From a virus: a stretch of DNA of 64,000 nucleotides. The stretch lies in the IMG/VR virus record IMGVR_UViG_3300032323_001720, positions 1-64,000 of that record. One strand, 5' to 3'. The notes beneath the pieces are model-generated. The model saw only the letters and a list, made by a program, of their open reading frames with translations. It made no database searches and was not told the DNA's origin. A program made the translations under genes and the position numbers. This document shows, one piece after another, positions 53,309 through 62,285 of this stretch. The first letter of the stretch is position 1, and the number at the start of each line of letters is the position of its first letter.

Positions 53309-53362
53309 ACCATTATGGTATTCAACTGCCAAAAGAACAAATATTAATTCAAGGAGAATAAA

Positions 53363-55051
53363 ATGGCATTTCAAATCTCTCCAGGCGTAAATGTCTCAGA
53401 AGTAGACTTAACTACAGTAGTCCCTTCAGTACTTACAACCGCCGGTGCTTTTGTTGGAACATTCGATTGGGGTCCAGCACAAGAAATCATACTGACTGAC
53501 AGCGAAGTTAACTTACTGAAGACCTTTGGACAGCCTAGTTCAAACTCGGCCGTATCTTTCTTTTCGGCAGCAAACTTCTTGGCATACGGAAATAATTTAA
53601 GAACTGTTCGTGCTGTCGGCGCAAATTGCAAAAATGCAACAGTTACATCAGGTGAAGCTATCAGAGTTAACAACGAAGATATTTTCCAAGAAACATACTT
53701 GAGCGCAAACACCAACACTTATGGTTCTTTCATGGCCAGATATCCTGGCGCATTAGGCAATTCCCTAAACGTTTCTGTTTGTTCTAGCAGCACACAATTC
53801 AGTACATGGGAACACAAATCACTTTTCACATCAGCACCAGGTTCATCTGATTACGCATCTTCACTAGGTGGTTCAAATGACGAATTGCACGTTGTTGTTG
53901 TGGATGAAGATGGTTTGTTTACCGGTGTTAGAGGTACCGTTTTGGAAACATTCCAATTCCTTTCAAAAGCATCAGACGCAAAGATCAATGGTCAATCAAA
54001 CTATTACAAACAAGTAATTTTTGACACATCAAACTATGTGTATGCAGTTGCACCTGTAGATTATGCAAATACTGTAGACACATGGGGCCAAACAGCCGCA
54101 AATAGAGCATTTGATACTGCATTAAATACATATCAATCTTTGGCTGGCGGAAATGATGAGTTGCCAACAAATGCTAACCTGCAAACTGGTTGGGACTTAT
54201 TTGCCAACAAAGACACAGTTGATGTTTCTCTAGTTGTTACTGGCGATGCAAGCACAACAGTTCAACAATACGTTATTGACAACGTTGTTAATGGACGTAA
54301 AGACTGTGTTGCATTCATTTCACCTGCTCAAGGTGATGTTGTTAACGAAACAGATGCTACCGCAACAACCAATATTACTACATGGTTGACAAACCTGTCA
54401 CGTAGATCATCATATGTTGTTGCTGATTCTGGTTGGAAATATCAGTTCGACAAGTACAACAACGTATATCGTTGGATTCCACTGAACGGTGATATTGCTG
54501 GTCTGTGTGTATATACTGACAACGTAACAGATCCTTGGTTCTCTCCAGCAGGTTACAACCGTGGCGCTATCAAGAACGTCATCAAACTGGCTTGGAACCC
54601 ACCAAAAACATATCGTGACACACTATATGCAGCAGGTGTAAACCCAGTTGTTTCTTTCCCTGGTCAAGGAACCATACTGTTTGGAGACAAGACACTGTTG
54701 AACAAACCTTCAGCATTTGATCGTATCAATGTACGTAGACTGTTCATTGTTCTGGAAAAAGCAATCTCTGAAGCATCTAAGTTCTCTCTGTTTGAATTGA
54801 ATGATGAATTCACCAGATCACAATTTGTGTCTCTGATTACTCCTTTCCTACGTGACATTCAAGGTCGCCGTGGCATCGTTGACTTTAAAGTTGTTTGCGA
54901 TGCGACAAATAATACACCACAAGTTATTGACAACAATCAATTTGTTGGTGATATTTACATTAAGCCTGCTCGTTCAATTAACTACATTCAACTGAATTTT
55001 GTTGCTGTTGCTACAGGTGTTGAGTTCAACACAATTGTTGGTGCAGCTTAA
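53363..55051 (+). CDS. gp18: Tail sheath protein gp18
   Basis: The 562-residue product begins AFQISPGVNVSEVDLTTVVP and AFVGTFDWGPAQEI, the classic sheath N-terminus. The C-terminal domain has FPGQGTILFGDKTLLNKPSAF, RINVRRLFIVLEKAISEASK and FLRDIQGRRGIVDFKVVCD, and ends with IQLNFVAVATGVEF. Known role: polymerises into the contractile sheath around the tube. Codon choice becomes richer in CTG and CGT than in the accessory genes, as expected for a highly expressed gene. A strong AAGGAG site precedes the ATG. Confidence 0.95.
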   Translation: MAFQISPGVNVSEVDLTTVVPSVLTTAGAFVGTFDWGPAQEIILTDSEVNLLKTFGQPSSNSAVSFFSAANFLAYGNNLRTVRAVGANCKNATVTSGEAIRVNNEDIFQETYLSANTNTYGSFMARYPGALGNSLNVSVCSSSTQFSTWEHKSLFTSAPGSSDYASSLGGSNDELHVVVVDEDGLFTGVRGTVLETFQFLSKASDAKINGQSNYYKQVIFDTSNYVYAVAPVDYANTVDTWGQTAANRAFDTALNTYQSLAGGNDELPTNANLQTGWDLFANKDTVDVSLVVTGDASTTVQQYVIDNVVNGRKDCVAFISPAQGDVVNETDATATTNITTWLTNLSRRSSYVVADSGWKYQFDKYNNVYRWIPLNGDIAGLCVYTDNVTDPWFSPAGYNRGAIKNVIKLAWNPPKTYRDTLYAAGVNPVVSFPGQGTILFGDKTLLNKPSAFDRINVRRLFIVLEKAISEASKFSLFELNDEFTRSQFVSLITPFLRDIQGRRGIVDFKVVCDATNNTPQVIDNNQFVGDIYIKPARSINYIQLNFVAVATGVEFNTIVGAA

Positions 55052-55057
55052 TAAATA
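55049..55057 (+). promoter_or_regulatory. Late promoter motif TAATAAATA upstream of gp19
   Basis: It overlaps the gp18 stop and lies 21 bp before the gp19 ATG; a GGGAG ribosome site lies between. Confidence 0.5.
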
Positions 55058-55078
55058 AACAATAACGGGAGAAAAAAA

Positions 55079-55666
55079 ATGGCATTTAATGTAGCAGAAT
55101 TCAGATCAAACATGATTGGTGACGGCGCACGTGCCAATCTGTTTTCTGTAGACATGATTCTACCAAGCTATGCACAAGCTGCACAAGCTGCAACAAACAA
55201 AGTCAGATTCATGGCTAAGTCGGCACAGTTACCTGGTTCCACAATCGGAACAGTACCTATGTTCTACTTTGGTCGTGAAATGAAGTTTGCCGGTAACAGA
55301 TCATTCGCAGATTGGACAATTACGATTGTAAACGATGAAGACTTCCTAATCAGAAATGCAATGGAAAGTTGGATGAATTCAATCAATAACCACAGATCAA
55401 ACACAAGAGCTGGTGTTGCACTAAGAAGCGGTTCTGGTCCAGCAACAACTGTTGGTGGTTATACAACTGATGCAAACGTTGTTCAATATGGCAAAACAGG
55501 AAACGTACTAAAGAATTACAATTTTGTTGGTATTTTCCCAATTGACATATCTGCAATCGATTTAGATTGGGGTTCAAACGATGCTATCGAAGAATTCACA
55601 GTGACATTCGCATATCAGTATTGGGAAACCAATTCAACACCACCTTCTGAATTACCAGCGGGTTAA
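55079..55666 (+). CDS. gp19: Tail tube protein gp19
   Basis: The 195-residue product has the gp19 features ARANLFSVDMILPS, KVRFMAKSAQLPGSTIGTVP, FYFGREMKFAGNRSFADWTI, DFLIRNAMESWMNSINNHRS and the C-terminal WGSNDAIEEFTVTFAYQYWE. Known role: stacked hexameric rings form the inner tube through which DNA passes. T4 gp19 is 163 aa; the extra residues lie mainly in the loop around 105-130. A hairpin follows the stop. Confidence 0.93.
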   Translation: MAFNVAEFRSNMIGDGARANLFSVDMILPSYAQAAQAATNKVRFMAKSAQLPGSTIGTVPMFYFGREMKFAGNRSFADWTITIVNDEDFLIRNAMESWMNSINNHRSNTRAGVALRSGSGPATTVGGYTTDANVVQYGKTGNVLKNYNFVGIFPIDISAIDLDWGSNDAIEEFTVTFAYQYWETNSTPPSELPAG

Positions 55667-55690
55667 TGGTGTTTACAACTTGAATTAAAC

Positions 55691-55712
55691 GGAAGGGCCC
55701 ACGGGCTCTTCC
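55691..55712 (+). terminator. Hairpin terminator after gp19
   Basis: GGAAGGGCCC and GGGCTCTTCC form a 10-bp stem with one G-T pair around a two-base centre. T-rich sequence follows after a short gap. It likely ends or attenuates the gp18-gp19 transcript before the portal gene. Confidence 0.65.
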
Positions 55713-55752
55713 ATTTATGTTTTATTGATTTTATTATTAATTTTTAAAAAAT

Positions 55753-57480
55753 ATGGCCGATACTAATAAATTTTCACTTTTCGGATTTACAATCTCACGT
55801 GATAAGAGAGAACAAGAGGATGTTCTCCAGCAATCTTTTGCGCCTCCGGCCGCAGATGATGGCGCATTAACTATTTCATCAGCCGCTTATTATGGTACAT
55901 ACGTTGACTTAGACGGTACTGCAAAGAATGAAGTCGAATTGATTTCTAGATACCGCGAAATGTCAATGCAACCAGAAATTGAATCTGCAATCGATGACAT
56001 AGTTAATGAAGCTATTTGTCAAGACGATGACGGTAAAATTATCAATATCGTTTTAGACAATCTAAAACAACCCGATAGAATCAAAAAAGCCTTAAAAGAA
56101 GAGTTCAACATCATTCTTAAATTGTTGAACTACAATAATATGGCTCACGATATCTTCCGTAGATATTATGTTGATGGTAGAATGTATTACCACATCATCA
56201 TCGACAAAGAAAATCCTGCTGAAGGTATTAAAGAATTAAGATATATCGATCCTCGTAAACTACGCAAGGTTCGTGAAATCAAAAAACAAAAAGATGAAAG
56301 AACTGGTGCAGAGATAATGGCAACAGTCAATGAGTATTATCTCTATAATGACAAGGTTGTCACTGGAAGTTCTTCCAACTATGGACCTGTTGGTGTTCGT
56401 ATCACGACAGACTCTATTATCTCCGTAGTCTCAGGACTTATGGATTCACGCCGTGCAGTTGTTTTGAGTTACCTACACAAGGCAATCAAACCACTGAACC
56501 AGTTGCGTATGATTGAAGACGCAACGGTTATCTACCGCATCTCTAGAGCACCAGAACGCCGCATCTTCTATATTGACGTAGGCAACTTACCAAAGTTAAA
56601 AGCAGAACAATACCTGCGCGACATTATGGTCAAATACAAAAACAAACTTGTATATGACGCAAACACTGGTGAAATCCGTGATGACAGAAAATTCTTATCC
56701 ATGATGGAAGACTTCTGGTTACCACGTAGAGAAGGTGGCAAGGGCACAGAAATCACCACACTACCAGGTGGTCAAAACCTAGGTGAACTGGAAGACGTTA
56801 AGTATTTCCAGAAAAAACTATATGGTGCGTTGAACGTTCCAGTTTCTAGACTAGAAACAAACCAAAGTTTCTCTTTAGGTCGTTCATCAGAAATTACACG
56901 TGATGAAATTAAGTTCTCTAAGTTTGTTGCACGTATGCGTAACAAGTTTTCAGATGTTTTTGACCAAGCAATGCGTGTTCAGTGTGTACTGAAAGGTATT
57001 TGTACCGCAGATGAGTGGGATGTCTTTAAAGAAAACATCTATTTCGATTTCATTCAAGACAACAACTTCACGGAACTTAAAGACGCGGAGTTGATGAGAG
57101 AAAGACTTTCATTGTTGCAGTCTGTCGATCCTTATACTGGTCGTTATTTCTCACAAAAGTGGATTCAACAAAACGTGTTGCGTCTGACAGATGATGAAAT
57201 TAAAGAGATGCAAGATCAAATCGATTTGGAAAAAGAACAAGGTTTAGGTTTACCAGTTGAGGTAACAAACTCAGTTGCACAACAACAAATGGCAGGTGAC
57301 ATTCAAACGCAGCAACAGTTGCAAATGGCACAAGGGCAAGCTGAGATACAACAAGATATGCAACCTCAACAACAAGCACCTGCGGCAAATAATTCAAGTG
57401 ACAAAAAGAAACAAACCAGTTCTAGAGCCGACTTGAGTTTAGAAGATACTACATTCACTAAATTGAAACGTATATTATAA
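55753..57480 (+). CDS. gp20: Portal vertex protein gp20
   Basis: The 575-residue product (T4 gp20: 524 aa) has EVELISRYREMSMQPEIESA, IDDIVNEAICQDD, ELRYIDPRKLRKVREIKK, VLSYLHKAIKPLNQLRMIED, ATVIYRISRAPERRIFYIDV and PGGQNLGELEDVKYFQKKLY, followed by ALNVPVSRL and SFSLGRSSEITRDEIKFSKF. All are conserved portal blocks. The C-terminal ~80 residues are a Gln-rich tail (QQQMAGDIQTQQQLQMAQGQ) that is an extension relative to T4. Known role: the dodecameric portal initiates head assembly and is the packaging channel. No strong SD was seen before the ATG at 55753. Confidence 0.95.
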   Translation: MADTNKFSLFGFTISRDKREQEDVLQQSFAPPAADDGALTISSAAYYGTYVDLDGTAKNEVELISRYREMSMQPEIESAIDDIVNEAICQDDDGKIINIVLDNLKQPDRIKKALKEEFNIILKLLNYNNMAHDIFRRYYVDGRMYYHIIIDKENPAEGIKELRYIDPRKLRKVREIKKQKDERTGAEIMATVNEYYLYNDKVVTGSSSNYGPVGVRITTDSIISVVSGLMDSRRAVVLSYLHKAIKPLNQLRMIEDATVIYRISRAPERRIFYIDVGNLPKLKAEQYLRDIMVKYKNKLVYDANTGEIRDDRKFLSMMEDFWLPRREGGKGTEITTLPGGQNLGELEDVKYFQKKLYGALNVPVSRLETNQSFSLGRSSEITRDEIKFSKFVARMRNKFSDVFDQAMRVQCVLKGICTADEWDVFKENIYFDFIQDNNFTELKDAELMRERLSLLQSVDPYTGRYFSQKWIQQNVLRLTDDEIKEMQDQIDLEKEQGLGLPVEVTNSVAQQQMAGDIQTQQQLQMAQGQAEIQQDMQPQQQAPAANNSSDKKKQTSSRADLSLEDTTFTKLKRIL

Positions 57481-57490
57481 GGAGATAGAG

Positions 57491-57682
57491 ATGAGCGAAG
57501 TAACAAGAACCATAGTTGATTTTGCGGATGAAGGTGATGCAAAGAACATGCGTGATGCATTGTATGCAGCCATTCAAGACAGAGTGATGGCACATATAGA
57601 TTCTCACAAACAGAGTATTGCAAAAACATTAATTGCACCAGAAGAGTCGGAAGATTCAACTGATGCGGTTGAAAACGCTTAA
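57491..57682 (+). CDS. Small prohead core protein, gp67-like (63 aa)
   Basis: Location between portal and protease, size and composition (DALYAAIQDRVMAHIDSHKQ, SIAKTLIAPEES, acidic C-terminus) match the small head-core proteins of T4-like phages (T4 gp67 is 80 aa). AAGGAG lies 6 bp before the ATG. A role in the scaffold core is inferred by position; sequence similarity to T4 gp67 is weak by eye. Confidence 0.65.
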   Translation: MSEVTRTIVDFADEGDAKNMRDALYAAIQDRVMAHIDSHKQSIAKTLIAPEESEDSTDAVENA

Positions 57683-57685
57683 ATA
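57678..57685 (+). promoter_or_regulatory. Late promoter motif CTTAAATA
   Basis: It overlaps the stop of the small core gene and lies 25 bp before the ATG at 57711. This is a weaker match than the TATAAATA-type sites. Confidence 0.35.
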
Positions 57686-57710
57686 CCTCAAATAATACTA
57701 GGAATAAAAA

Positions 57711-58256
57711 ATGGCCAACAAATATACTTATCAAGTACTAAAGGACGATACACAATTTGCAGTCATCAAACTGACAGCAGATTTTGACGGTACTGGCCAA
57801 GAGAACAATACAGCAAGAATTGCCGCAAACACTCTTTATGGTGCTTTGGCAACAAACGGTTTCTTAGTTGCAAATTCTCAAGGCGGCGCAGCAAACACAA
57901 CACTATCATATTACGGTTTAAATGTGAATCGTATTTGGTACGACACAGACACAGGAACAGGTGATGTTCAATTGTATTGGTCAAATACTGCAAGTGCATT
58001 AGCTAATGCAGGTGTACCAATTATGTTCTTACAGGGTAATGGTGAGTATGATGCCGGTGGAAACTGGATTACTATTAGAAATCCCAACAGAACATCATTT
58101 CACAATGGAGACATTGGTATAGTCACCAGAGGTCAAGTTGCAAATTCAAGTTACACAATTATTCTAGAATTGCGTAAAGAAAACGAATACTACCAGCGCG
58201 GTCAGTTCAACGATCCTGCTGCATTCAACTACGGCGAATATTCGATCCGTCCATAA
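57711..58256 (+). CDS. Head-region protein of unknown function (181 aa)
   Basis: The beta-rich product begins ANKYTYQVLKDDTQFAVIKL and includes VNRIWYDTDTGTGDVQLYW (about residues 71-89) and GNWITIRNPNRTSFHNGDIG. Similar proteins lie between gp20 and gp21 in some marine T4-like phages and have no T4 counterpart that I recognise. The composition is that of a virion protein. A head decoration or internal head role is possible from the location alone. It lies 12 bp before the protease gene. Confidence 0.68.
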   Translation: MANKYTYQVLKDDTQFAVIKLTADFDGTGQENNTARIAANTLYGALATNGFLVANSQGGAANTTLSYYGLNVNRIWYDTDTGTGDVQLYWSNTASALANAGVPIMFLQGNGEYDAGGNWITIRNPNRTSFHNGDIGIVTRGQVANSSYTIILELRKENEYYQRGQFNDPAAFNYGEYSIRP

Positions 58257-58268
58257 TAAGGTAATAAA

Positions 58269-58913
58269 ATGAAACTTATTAAAGAAATTACCGAGTCCGT
58301 AAATTACTTAACGGAAGAAAAAGATGGAAAGAAAACTCTCTTCATTGAGGGTCCTTTCCTTGTTTCCGAAAGAACAAATAAAAATGGACGTATGTATAAA
58401 GAAGAAACTATGCGTAAAGAAGTTTCTCGTTATACAGAAGAATACATCAATAAAAATCGTGCCTTCGGTGAACTGGGACATCCAGATACACCTTCAATCA
58501 ATCTCGACCGCGTTTCACACTTAATCGTGGGTTTGCGTCAAGAAGGAAATGATTGGATAGGCAAAGCTAAAATTCTTGAAACACCAATGGGCAATATTGC
58601 AAAGAACCTGATCGAGGGTGGCGCACAACTAGGTGTGTCTTCTCGCGGTATGGGTTCTCTGAAAGCAGTCAATGGTGTTAACATAGTTCAAGATGACTTT
58701 CATCTGGCCACAGCGGCAGATATCGTAGCAGATCCTTCTGCGCCTGGAGCTTTTGTTCAAGGTATTATGGAAGGTAAAGAATGGGTGTTTGTTAACGGAA
58801 TTTGGACCGAACAACATATCGAAGAATCACAGAAGTTAATTAAAAAGGCTTCTCGTAAAGATATCGAAAAAGTAAGTTTACAAATTTTCGAAAACTTCAT
58901 CAAAAAACTTTAA
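58269..58913 (+). CDS. gp21: Prohead core protease gp21
   Basis: The 214-residue product (T4 gp21: 212 aa) has the herpesvirus-type serine protease pattern: AFGELGHPDTPSINLDRVSH with catalytic His71, and GGAQLGVSSRGMGSL with catalytic Ser at 124-125. The N-terminal FIEGPFLVSERTNKNGRMY is also conserved. Known role: it cleaves scaffold and capsid proteins at (L/I)xE sites during head maturation. It is followed by a perfect late promoter motif and gp22. Confidence 0.93.
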   Translation: MKLIKEITESVNYLTEEKDGKKTLFIEGPFLVSERTNKNGRMYKEETMRKEVSRYTEEYINKNRAFGELGHPDTPSINLDRVSHLIVGLRQEGNDWIGKAKILETPMGNIAKNLIEGGAQLGVSSRGMGSLKAVNGVNIVQDDFHLATAADIVADPSAPGAFVQGIMEGKEWVFVNGIWTEQHIEESQKLIKKASRKDIEKVSLQIFENFIKKL

Positions 58914-58914
58914 T

Positions 58915-58922
58915 TATAAATA
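58915..58922 (+). promoter_or_regulatory. Late promoter motif TATAAATA upstream of gp22
   Basis: An exact match to the T4 late consensus TATAAATA, 30 bp before the gp22 ATG, with AAGGAG ahead of the ATG. This is the best late promoter in the window. Confidence 0.7.
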
Positions 58923-58952
58923 TCCAATATATAAATCAAGGAGATTCTCAAA

Positions 58953-60212
58953 ATGGGAAAATTTAATCTGACAGAAGCCGCTAAAGACATTTTGCAAGGC
59001 AACGTATCTGCAAAACACGGTGGCCAAGATGCACCACAAAAACTAAGTGGCGCCGTTGCTTATGGCACAAAAGAAGCTGGCGAAGTTGCTGGTGTCGTTG
59101 ACAAACAAGATGACGATAAGCCAGATTATACAAAAGGCACACCAAGTGCTACACCTCCTGGTGCAACACCACCAGTTGGTGCTCAGCCTGGTGGCAAGTT
59201 GTCTGGACCAGCAGATTCAGAAGGACGTAAAGATTTGGCACAGACTGTTCAAGCAGATGCCACAGAATACGCTTCGATCCGTGACCGTGTAAAAGCTCGT
59301 CTGGCTACACAAACAATGCAGTCAAATCCTGGCGCAGTTTTCCATGCCGTTCCAGAAGAAACAGAAGTTGATTCTGAAGTTATTGCTGAAGCTGAGAAAG
59401 AAGAAAAAGAAGGTCACGAGGACGAAGCTCAAGACAAAGCAATGATCAAGAAGATGATGAAAAAACAAAAAATGAAAGAAGACATGGACGCTGACGTTGA
59501 TGCACTTCTTTCTGGTGAAAATCTCTCTGAAGAATTCAAAGAGAAAGCACAAACAATTTTTGAAGCTGCCGTTATTGCACGTTCACACGCAATCGTTGAA
59601 GAAGTTGAAGAAGCTCTGTACGAAGAGTTCGAATTGGCTGTTGAAGAAGTCAAAAACGAATTGGCAACAAAGCTTGATGACTACATCAACTACATGGCAG
59701 AAGAGTGGGTCAAAGAGAACCAACTGGCAATCGAAAAAGGTCTGCGTTCTGAAATCGTTGAAGATTTTATCCGTGGATTACACGACCTGTTCAAAGAACA
59801 CTACATCGATATTCCAGAAGAAAAAGTGGATGTTGTCGAAGAACTGACAAACAAAGTTGAAGAACTTGAAGCCACAATCAACGAACAGATCGAATCTGCT
59901 GTTAAGTTGAAAAAGGAATTGAACGAACACAAAAAGAATGAGGCTATACATGCAGTATGTGAGGGCCTAACGCAGACTCAAGTGGAAAAAATGAAATCAC
60001 TCGCAGAGAGTGTTGATTTTACCACTGACGAAGATTTCGCAGACAAACTAGTTACACTGAGACAATCATATTTCAGTGCATCAGTTAAACCTGCGGACAG
60101 TTCTGCTCTGAACGAAGCAGTGGAGATCGAGGAAGAAAAGAAGGAACAACCTTCTGCCGATCCAATGATCAACATGTATGCAAAAACAATCTCAAAAACA
60201 TTGGCTAAATAA
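58953..60212 (+). CDS. gp22: Prohead core scaffold protein gp22
   Basis: The 419-residue product is highly acidic and helical, with repeated Glu/Lys heptads (about residues 130-340), as expected of the main scaffolding core. The N-terminal part has a Gly/Pro-rich linker (TPSATPPGATPPVGAQPGGK, about 60-80). The C-terminal ADPMINMYAKTISKTLAK (about 402-419) is a conserved gp22 end. Numerous (L/I)xE sites suit digestion by gp21. It is longer than T4 gp22 (269 aa), which is typical of cyanophage-like members. Confidence 0.9.
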   Translation: MGKFNLTEAAKDILQGNVSAKHGGQDAPQKLSGAVAYGTKEAGEVAGVVDKQDDDKPDYTKGTPSATPPGATPPVGAQPGGKLSGPADSEGRKDLAQTVQADATEYASIRDRVKARLATQTMQSNPGAVFHAVPEETEVDSEVIAEAEKEEKEGHEDEAQDKAMIKKMMKKQKMKEDMDADVDALLSGENLSEEFKEKAQTIFEAAVIARSHAIVEEVEEALYEEFELAVEEVKNELATKLDDYINYMAEEWVKENQLAIEKGLRSEIVEDFIRGLHDLFKEHYIDIPEEKVDVVEELTNKVEELEATINEQIESAVKLKKELNEHKKNEAIHAVCEGLTQTQVEKMKSLAESVDFTTDEDFADKLVTLRQSYFSASVKPADSSALNEAVEIEEEKKEQPSADPMINMYAKTISKTLAK

Positions 60213-60215
60213 ATA
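60205..60215 (+). promoter_or_regulatory. Late promoter motif CTAAATAAATA upstream of gp23
   Basis: Two overlapping TAAATA cores lie at the gp22 stop, about 38 bp before the gp23 ATG, with AAGGAG 8 bp before that ATG. Confidence 0.55.
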
Positions 60216-60252
60216 AAATTTACCAATATTAGAAACTCACAAGGAGAAATCA

Positions 60253-61599
60253 ATGTTTCTATCTGAAGAATTACAAAAGAAATGGACTCCTGTTCTGGAA
60301 CACCCAGAACTGGAAAAAATTACAGATCCATACAAGAAAGCCGTTACTGCTGTAGTGTTGGAAAACCAACAACAAGCAATGAAGGAATCTGCACAACAAC
60401 TGAATGAAACAACCTACTCAGCTGCGCCAACAAACGTAACTGGTGGTGTTTCAAACTACGACCCAATCTTAATCAGCTTGGTTCGCCGTGCTCTGCCTAA
60501 CCTGATTGCTTATGACGTTGCTGGCGTTCAGCCAATGACAGGTCCTACAGGCCTGATCTTCGCAATGCGTGCTCGTTACGACACACAATCTGGCGGTCCT
60601 TCTAATACAAACGAAGCCTTCTTCAACGAAGCTAACACCATCTTCTCTGGTGCTGGTTCTTCTACTAACCTGTATGGCTTCCGTGGTAACAACACAACAG
60701 ACGTTAGAACAAACTCTGTTGCAGACTTTACTGCTAACAGCTACACAACTGGTATCGGCATGACAACAACACGTGCTGAAGGCCTGGGTGCAGACACAGA
60801 CACAGGTATGTTCAACCAGATGGCATTCAGCATTGAGAAAGTTACTGTAACTGCTCAATCACGTGCTCTGAAGGCTGAGTACTCTCTGGAACTGGCACAA
60901 GACCTGAAAGCAGTTCATGGTCTGGATGCTGAAACAGAATTGTCTAACATTCTGTCTACAGAGATTCTTGCTGAAATCAACCGTGAAGTTATCCGTACAA
61001 TCTACACATGCGCTGTTGGCGGTGCTCAGTTCGGTACAACAACCGCTGGTGTGTTCGACTTAGACACAGACTCTAACGGTCGTTGGTCTGTTGAGCGTTT
61101 CAAAGGTCTGATTTTCCAAATCGAACGTGATGCTAACGTTATCGCTAAGCAGACTCGTCGTGGAAAAGGTAACGTTCTGATCGTTTCTTCAGACGTTGCT
61201 TCTGCTATGGCTATGGCTGGTGTTCTGCAATACACACCTGGTCTGCAAGCTGACCTGCAAGTTGATGACACAGGCAACACCTTCGCTGGTCTGTTGCACG
61301 GTCGTATCAAGGTCTACATCGATCCATACTTCGGTGGATACACATCCAACCAAGAATTGGTAACTGTTGGTTATAAGGGTACTTCTCCTTATGACGCTGG
61401 TCTATTCTACTGCCCATACGTTCCTCTACAAATGGTTCGTGCAGTTGACCAGTATACATTCCAACCAAAGATTGGATTCAAGACACGTTACGGCATGGTT
61501 GCAAACCCATTCGCAACAGGTCTGACAACTGGCAACGGTGCTCTGAACGCACGTAGCAACGTTTACTACAGAATCTTCCAAGTTAAGAACCTGATGTAA
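60253..61599 (+). CDS. gp23: Major capsid protein gp23
   Basis: The 448-residue product contains the gp23 signatures: NVTGGVSNYDPILISLVRRA, LPNLIAYDVAGVQPMTGPTG and LIFAMRARYD, followed by AFSIEKVTVTAQSRALKAEY and SLELAQDLKAVHGLDAETEL. KGTSPYDAGLFYCPYVPLQM and the ends GFKTRYGMVANPFA and YYRIFQVKNLM also fit. A likely gp21 cleavage site is LNE at residues 50-52 (QQLNE before TTYSAAP), removing about 52 residues. Codon choice (CTG, CGT, GCT) differs clearly from the rest of the window, fitting very high expression. A strong terminator follows the stop. Confidence 0.97.
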   Translation: MFLSEELQKKWTPVLEHPELEKITDPYKKAVTAVVLENQQQAMKESAQQLNETTYSAAPTNVTGGVSNYDPILISLVRRALPNLIAYDVAGVQPMTGPTGLIFAMRARYDTQSGGPSNTNEAFFNEANTIFSGAGSSTNLYGFRGNNTTDVRTNSVADFTANSYTTGIGMTTTRAEGLGADTDTGMFNQMAFSIEKVTVTAQSRALKAEYSLELAQDLKAVHGLDAETELSNILSTEILAEINREVIRTIYTCAVGGAQFGTTTAGVFDLDTDSNGRWSVERFKGLIFQIERDANVIAKQTRRGKGNVLIVSSDVASAMAMAGVLQYTPGLQADLQVDDTGNTFAGLLHGRIKVYIDPYFGGYTSNQELVTVGYKGTSPYDAGLFYCPYVPLQMVRAVDQYTFQPKIGFKTRYGMVANPFATGLTTGNGALNARSNVYYRIFQVKNLM

Positions 61600-61602
61600 T
61601 CG

Positions 61603-61626
61603 GTAAGTCACCGTTAAGAGTGACAC
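61603..61626 (+). other. Hairpin between gp23 stop and terminator
   Basis: GTCAC (about 61605-61610) and GTGAC (about 61619-61624) form a short stem just upstream of the main terminator hairpin. It may stabilise the gp23 message 3' end. Confidence 0.4.
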
Positions 61627-61630
61627 TTTA

Positions 61631-61657
61631 AAAGGGACCTTCGGGTCCCTTTTTTTA
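61631..61657 (+). terminator. Strong intrinsic terminator after gp23
   Basis: AAAGGGACC and GGTCCCTTT form a perfect 9-bp stem closed by a TTCG tetraloop, followed by a run of seven or more T. A textbook rho-independent terminator. Confidence 0.92.
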
Positions 61658-61662
61658 TGGTT

Positions 61663-61670
61663 CCTAAATA
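61663..61670 (+). promoter_or_regulatory. Late promoter motif CCTAAATA
   Basis: It lies 17 bp before the ATG at 61688, just after the gp23 terminator, restarting transcription for the tail-protein gene. AAGGAG precedes the ATG. Confidence 0.5.
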
Positions 61671-61687
61671 CCTACAAGGAGATTTAA

Positions 61688-62200
61688 ATGACCGCCCTGA
61701 ACAGAAATCCAGAAAATACAAATCTATTACAACCAACAAAGTTTTTGTTGACGTTTAGTAGGATTACTGCGACACAATATTTTTGTCAATCAGTTAGTAT
61801 ACCAAGTATCTCTTTAGGTGAAGTGGATAGAGTTACACCATTTCTGGACTTATATTCTCCTGGCACAAAACTAAAATACGATCCACTGGACATTTCTTTC
61901 ATAATAGATGAAGAATTACAATCTTGGAAAAACTTATATGATTGGTTCATTTCAATTGCCGATCCGGATGGTTTTGGTGGAAGATCACCTAACAGAGAGT
62001 TGCAACAACAGAAATACTTTTCCGATGCAACGTTAACCGTATTGAGTGCTCTGAATAATCCAATTTTGAGAATCGAATTTACTAATATTTTCCCTTTGTC
62101 TTTGTCGAGTATTGATTTTGATACCAGACTATCAGCAGATACTATAGTCACATGTAATGCAACTTTTAGGTATCAATCATATAAGTACTTGACAATTTAA
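61688..62200 (+). CDS. Tail tube-fold protein at the gp3 position (170 aa)
   Basis: Position after gp23 and before uvsY matches the gp3 gene (tail completion) of cyanophage-like genomes. The sequence has tube-type features: PTKFLLTFSRITATQYFCQS, VSIPSISLGEVDRVTPFLDL, KLKYDPLDISFIIDEELQSW and a terminal TCNATFRYQSYKY. gp3 in T4 is 176 aa and caps the tube at its head-proximal end. The tube-like fold reading is inferred from pattern; it could instead be a second tube or gp54-like protein. Confidence 0.65.
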   Translation: MTALNRNPENTNLLQPTKFLLTFSRITATQYFCQSVSIPSISLGEVDRVTPFLDLYSPGTKLKYDPLDISFIIDEELQSWKNLYDWFISIADPDGFGGRSPNRELQQQKYFSDATLTVLSALNNPILRIEFTNIFPLSLSSIDFDTRLSADTIVTCNATFRYQSYKYLTI

Positions 62201-62234
62201 CTGAAAACCTTTATAATGTTTTGAAACAATTTAT

Positions 62235-62261
62235 TTGATGTAAGCTGTTGATCTATATAAT
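62235..62261 (+). promoter_or_regulatory. Possible sigma70-type (early/middle) promoter upstream of uvsY
   Basis: TTGATG (62235-62240) and TATAAT (62256-62261) are separated by 15 bp, in the 85-bp gap before uvsY. The spacer is short, but the -10 box is perfect. The switch from late to recombination genes makes a non-late promoter here plausible. The rest of the gap shows nothing else. Confidence 0.4.
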
Positions 62262-62285
62262 AAAAACTGAATTTGTGAAACGATT

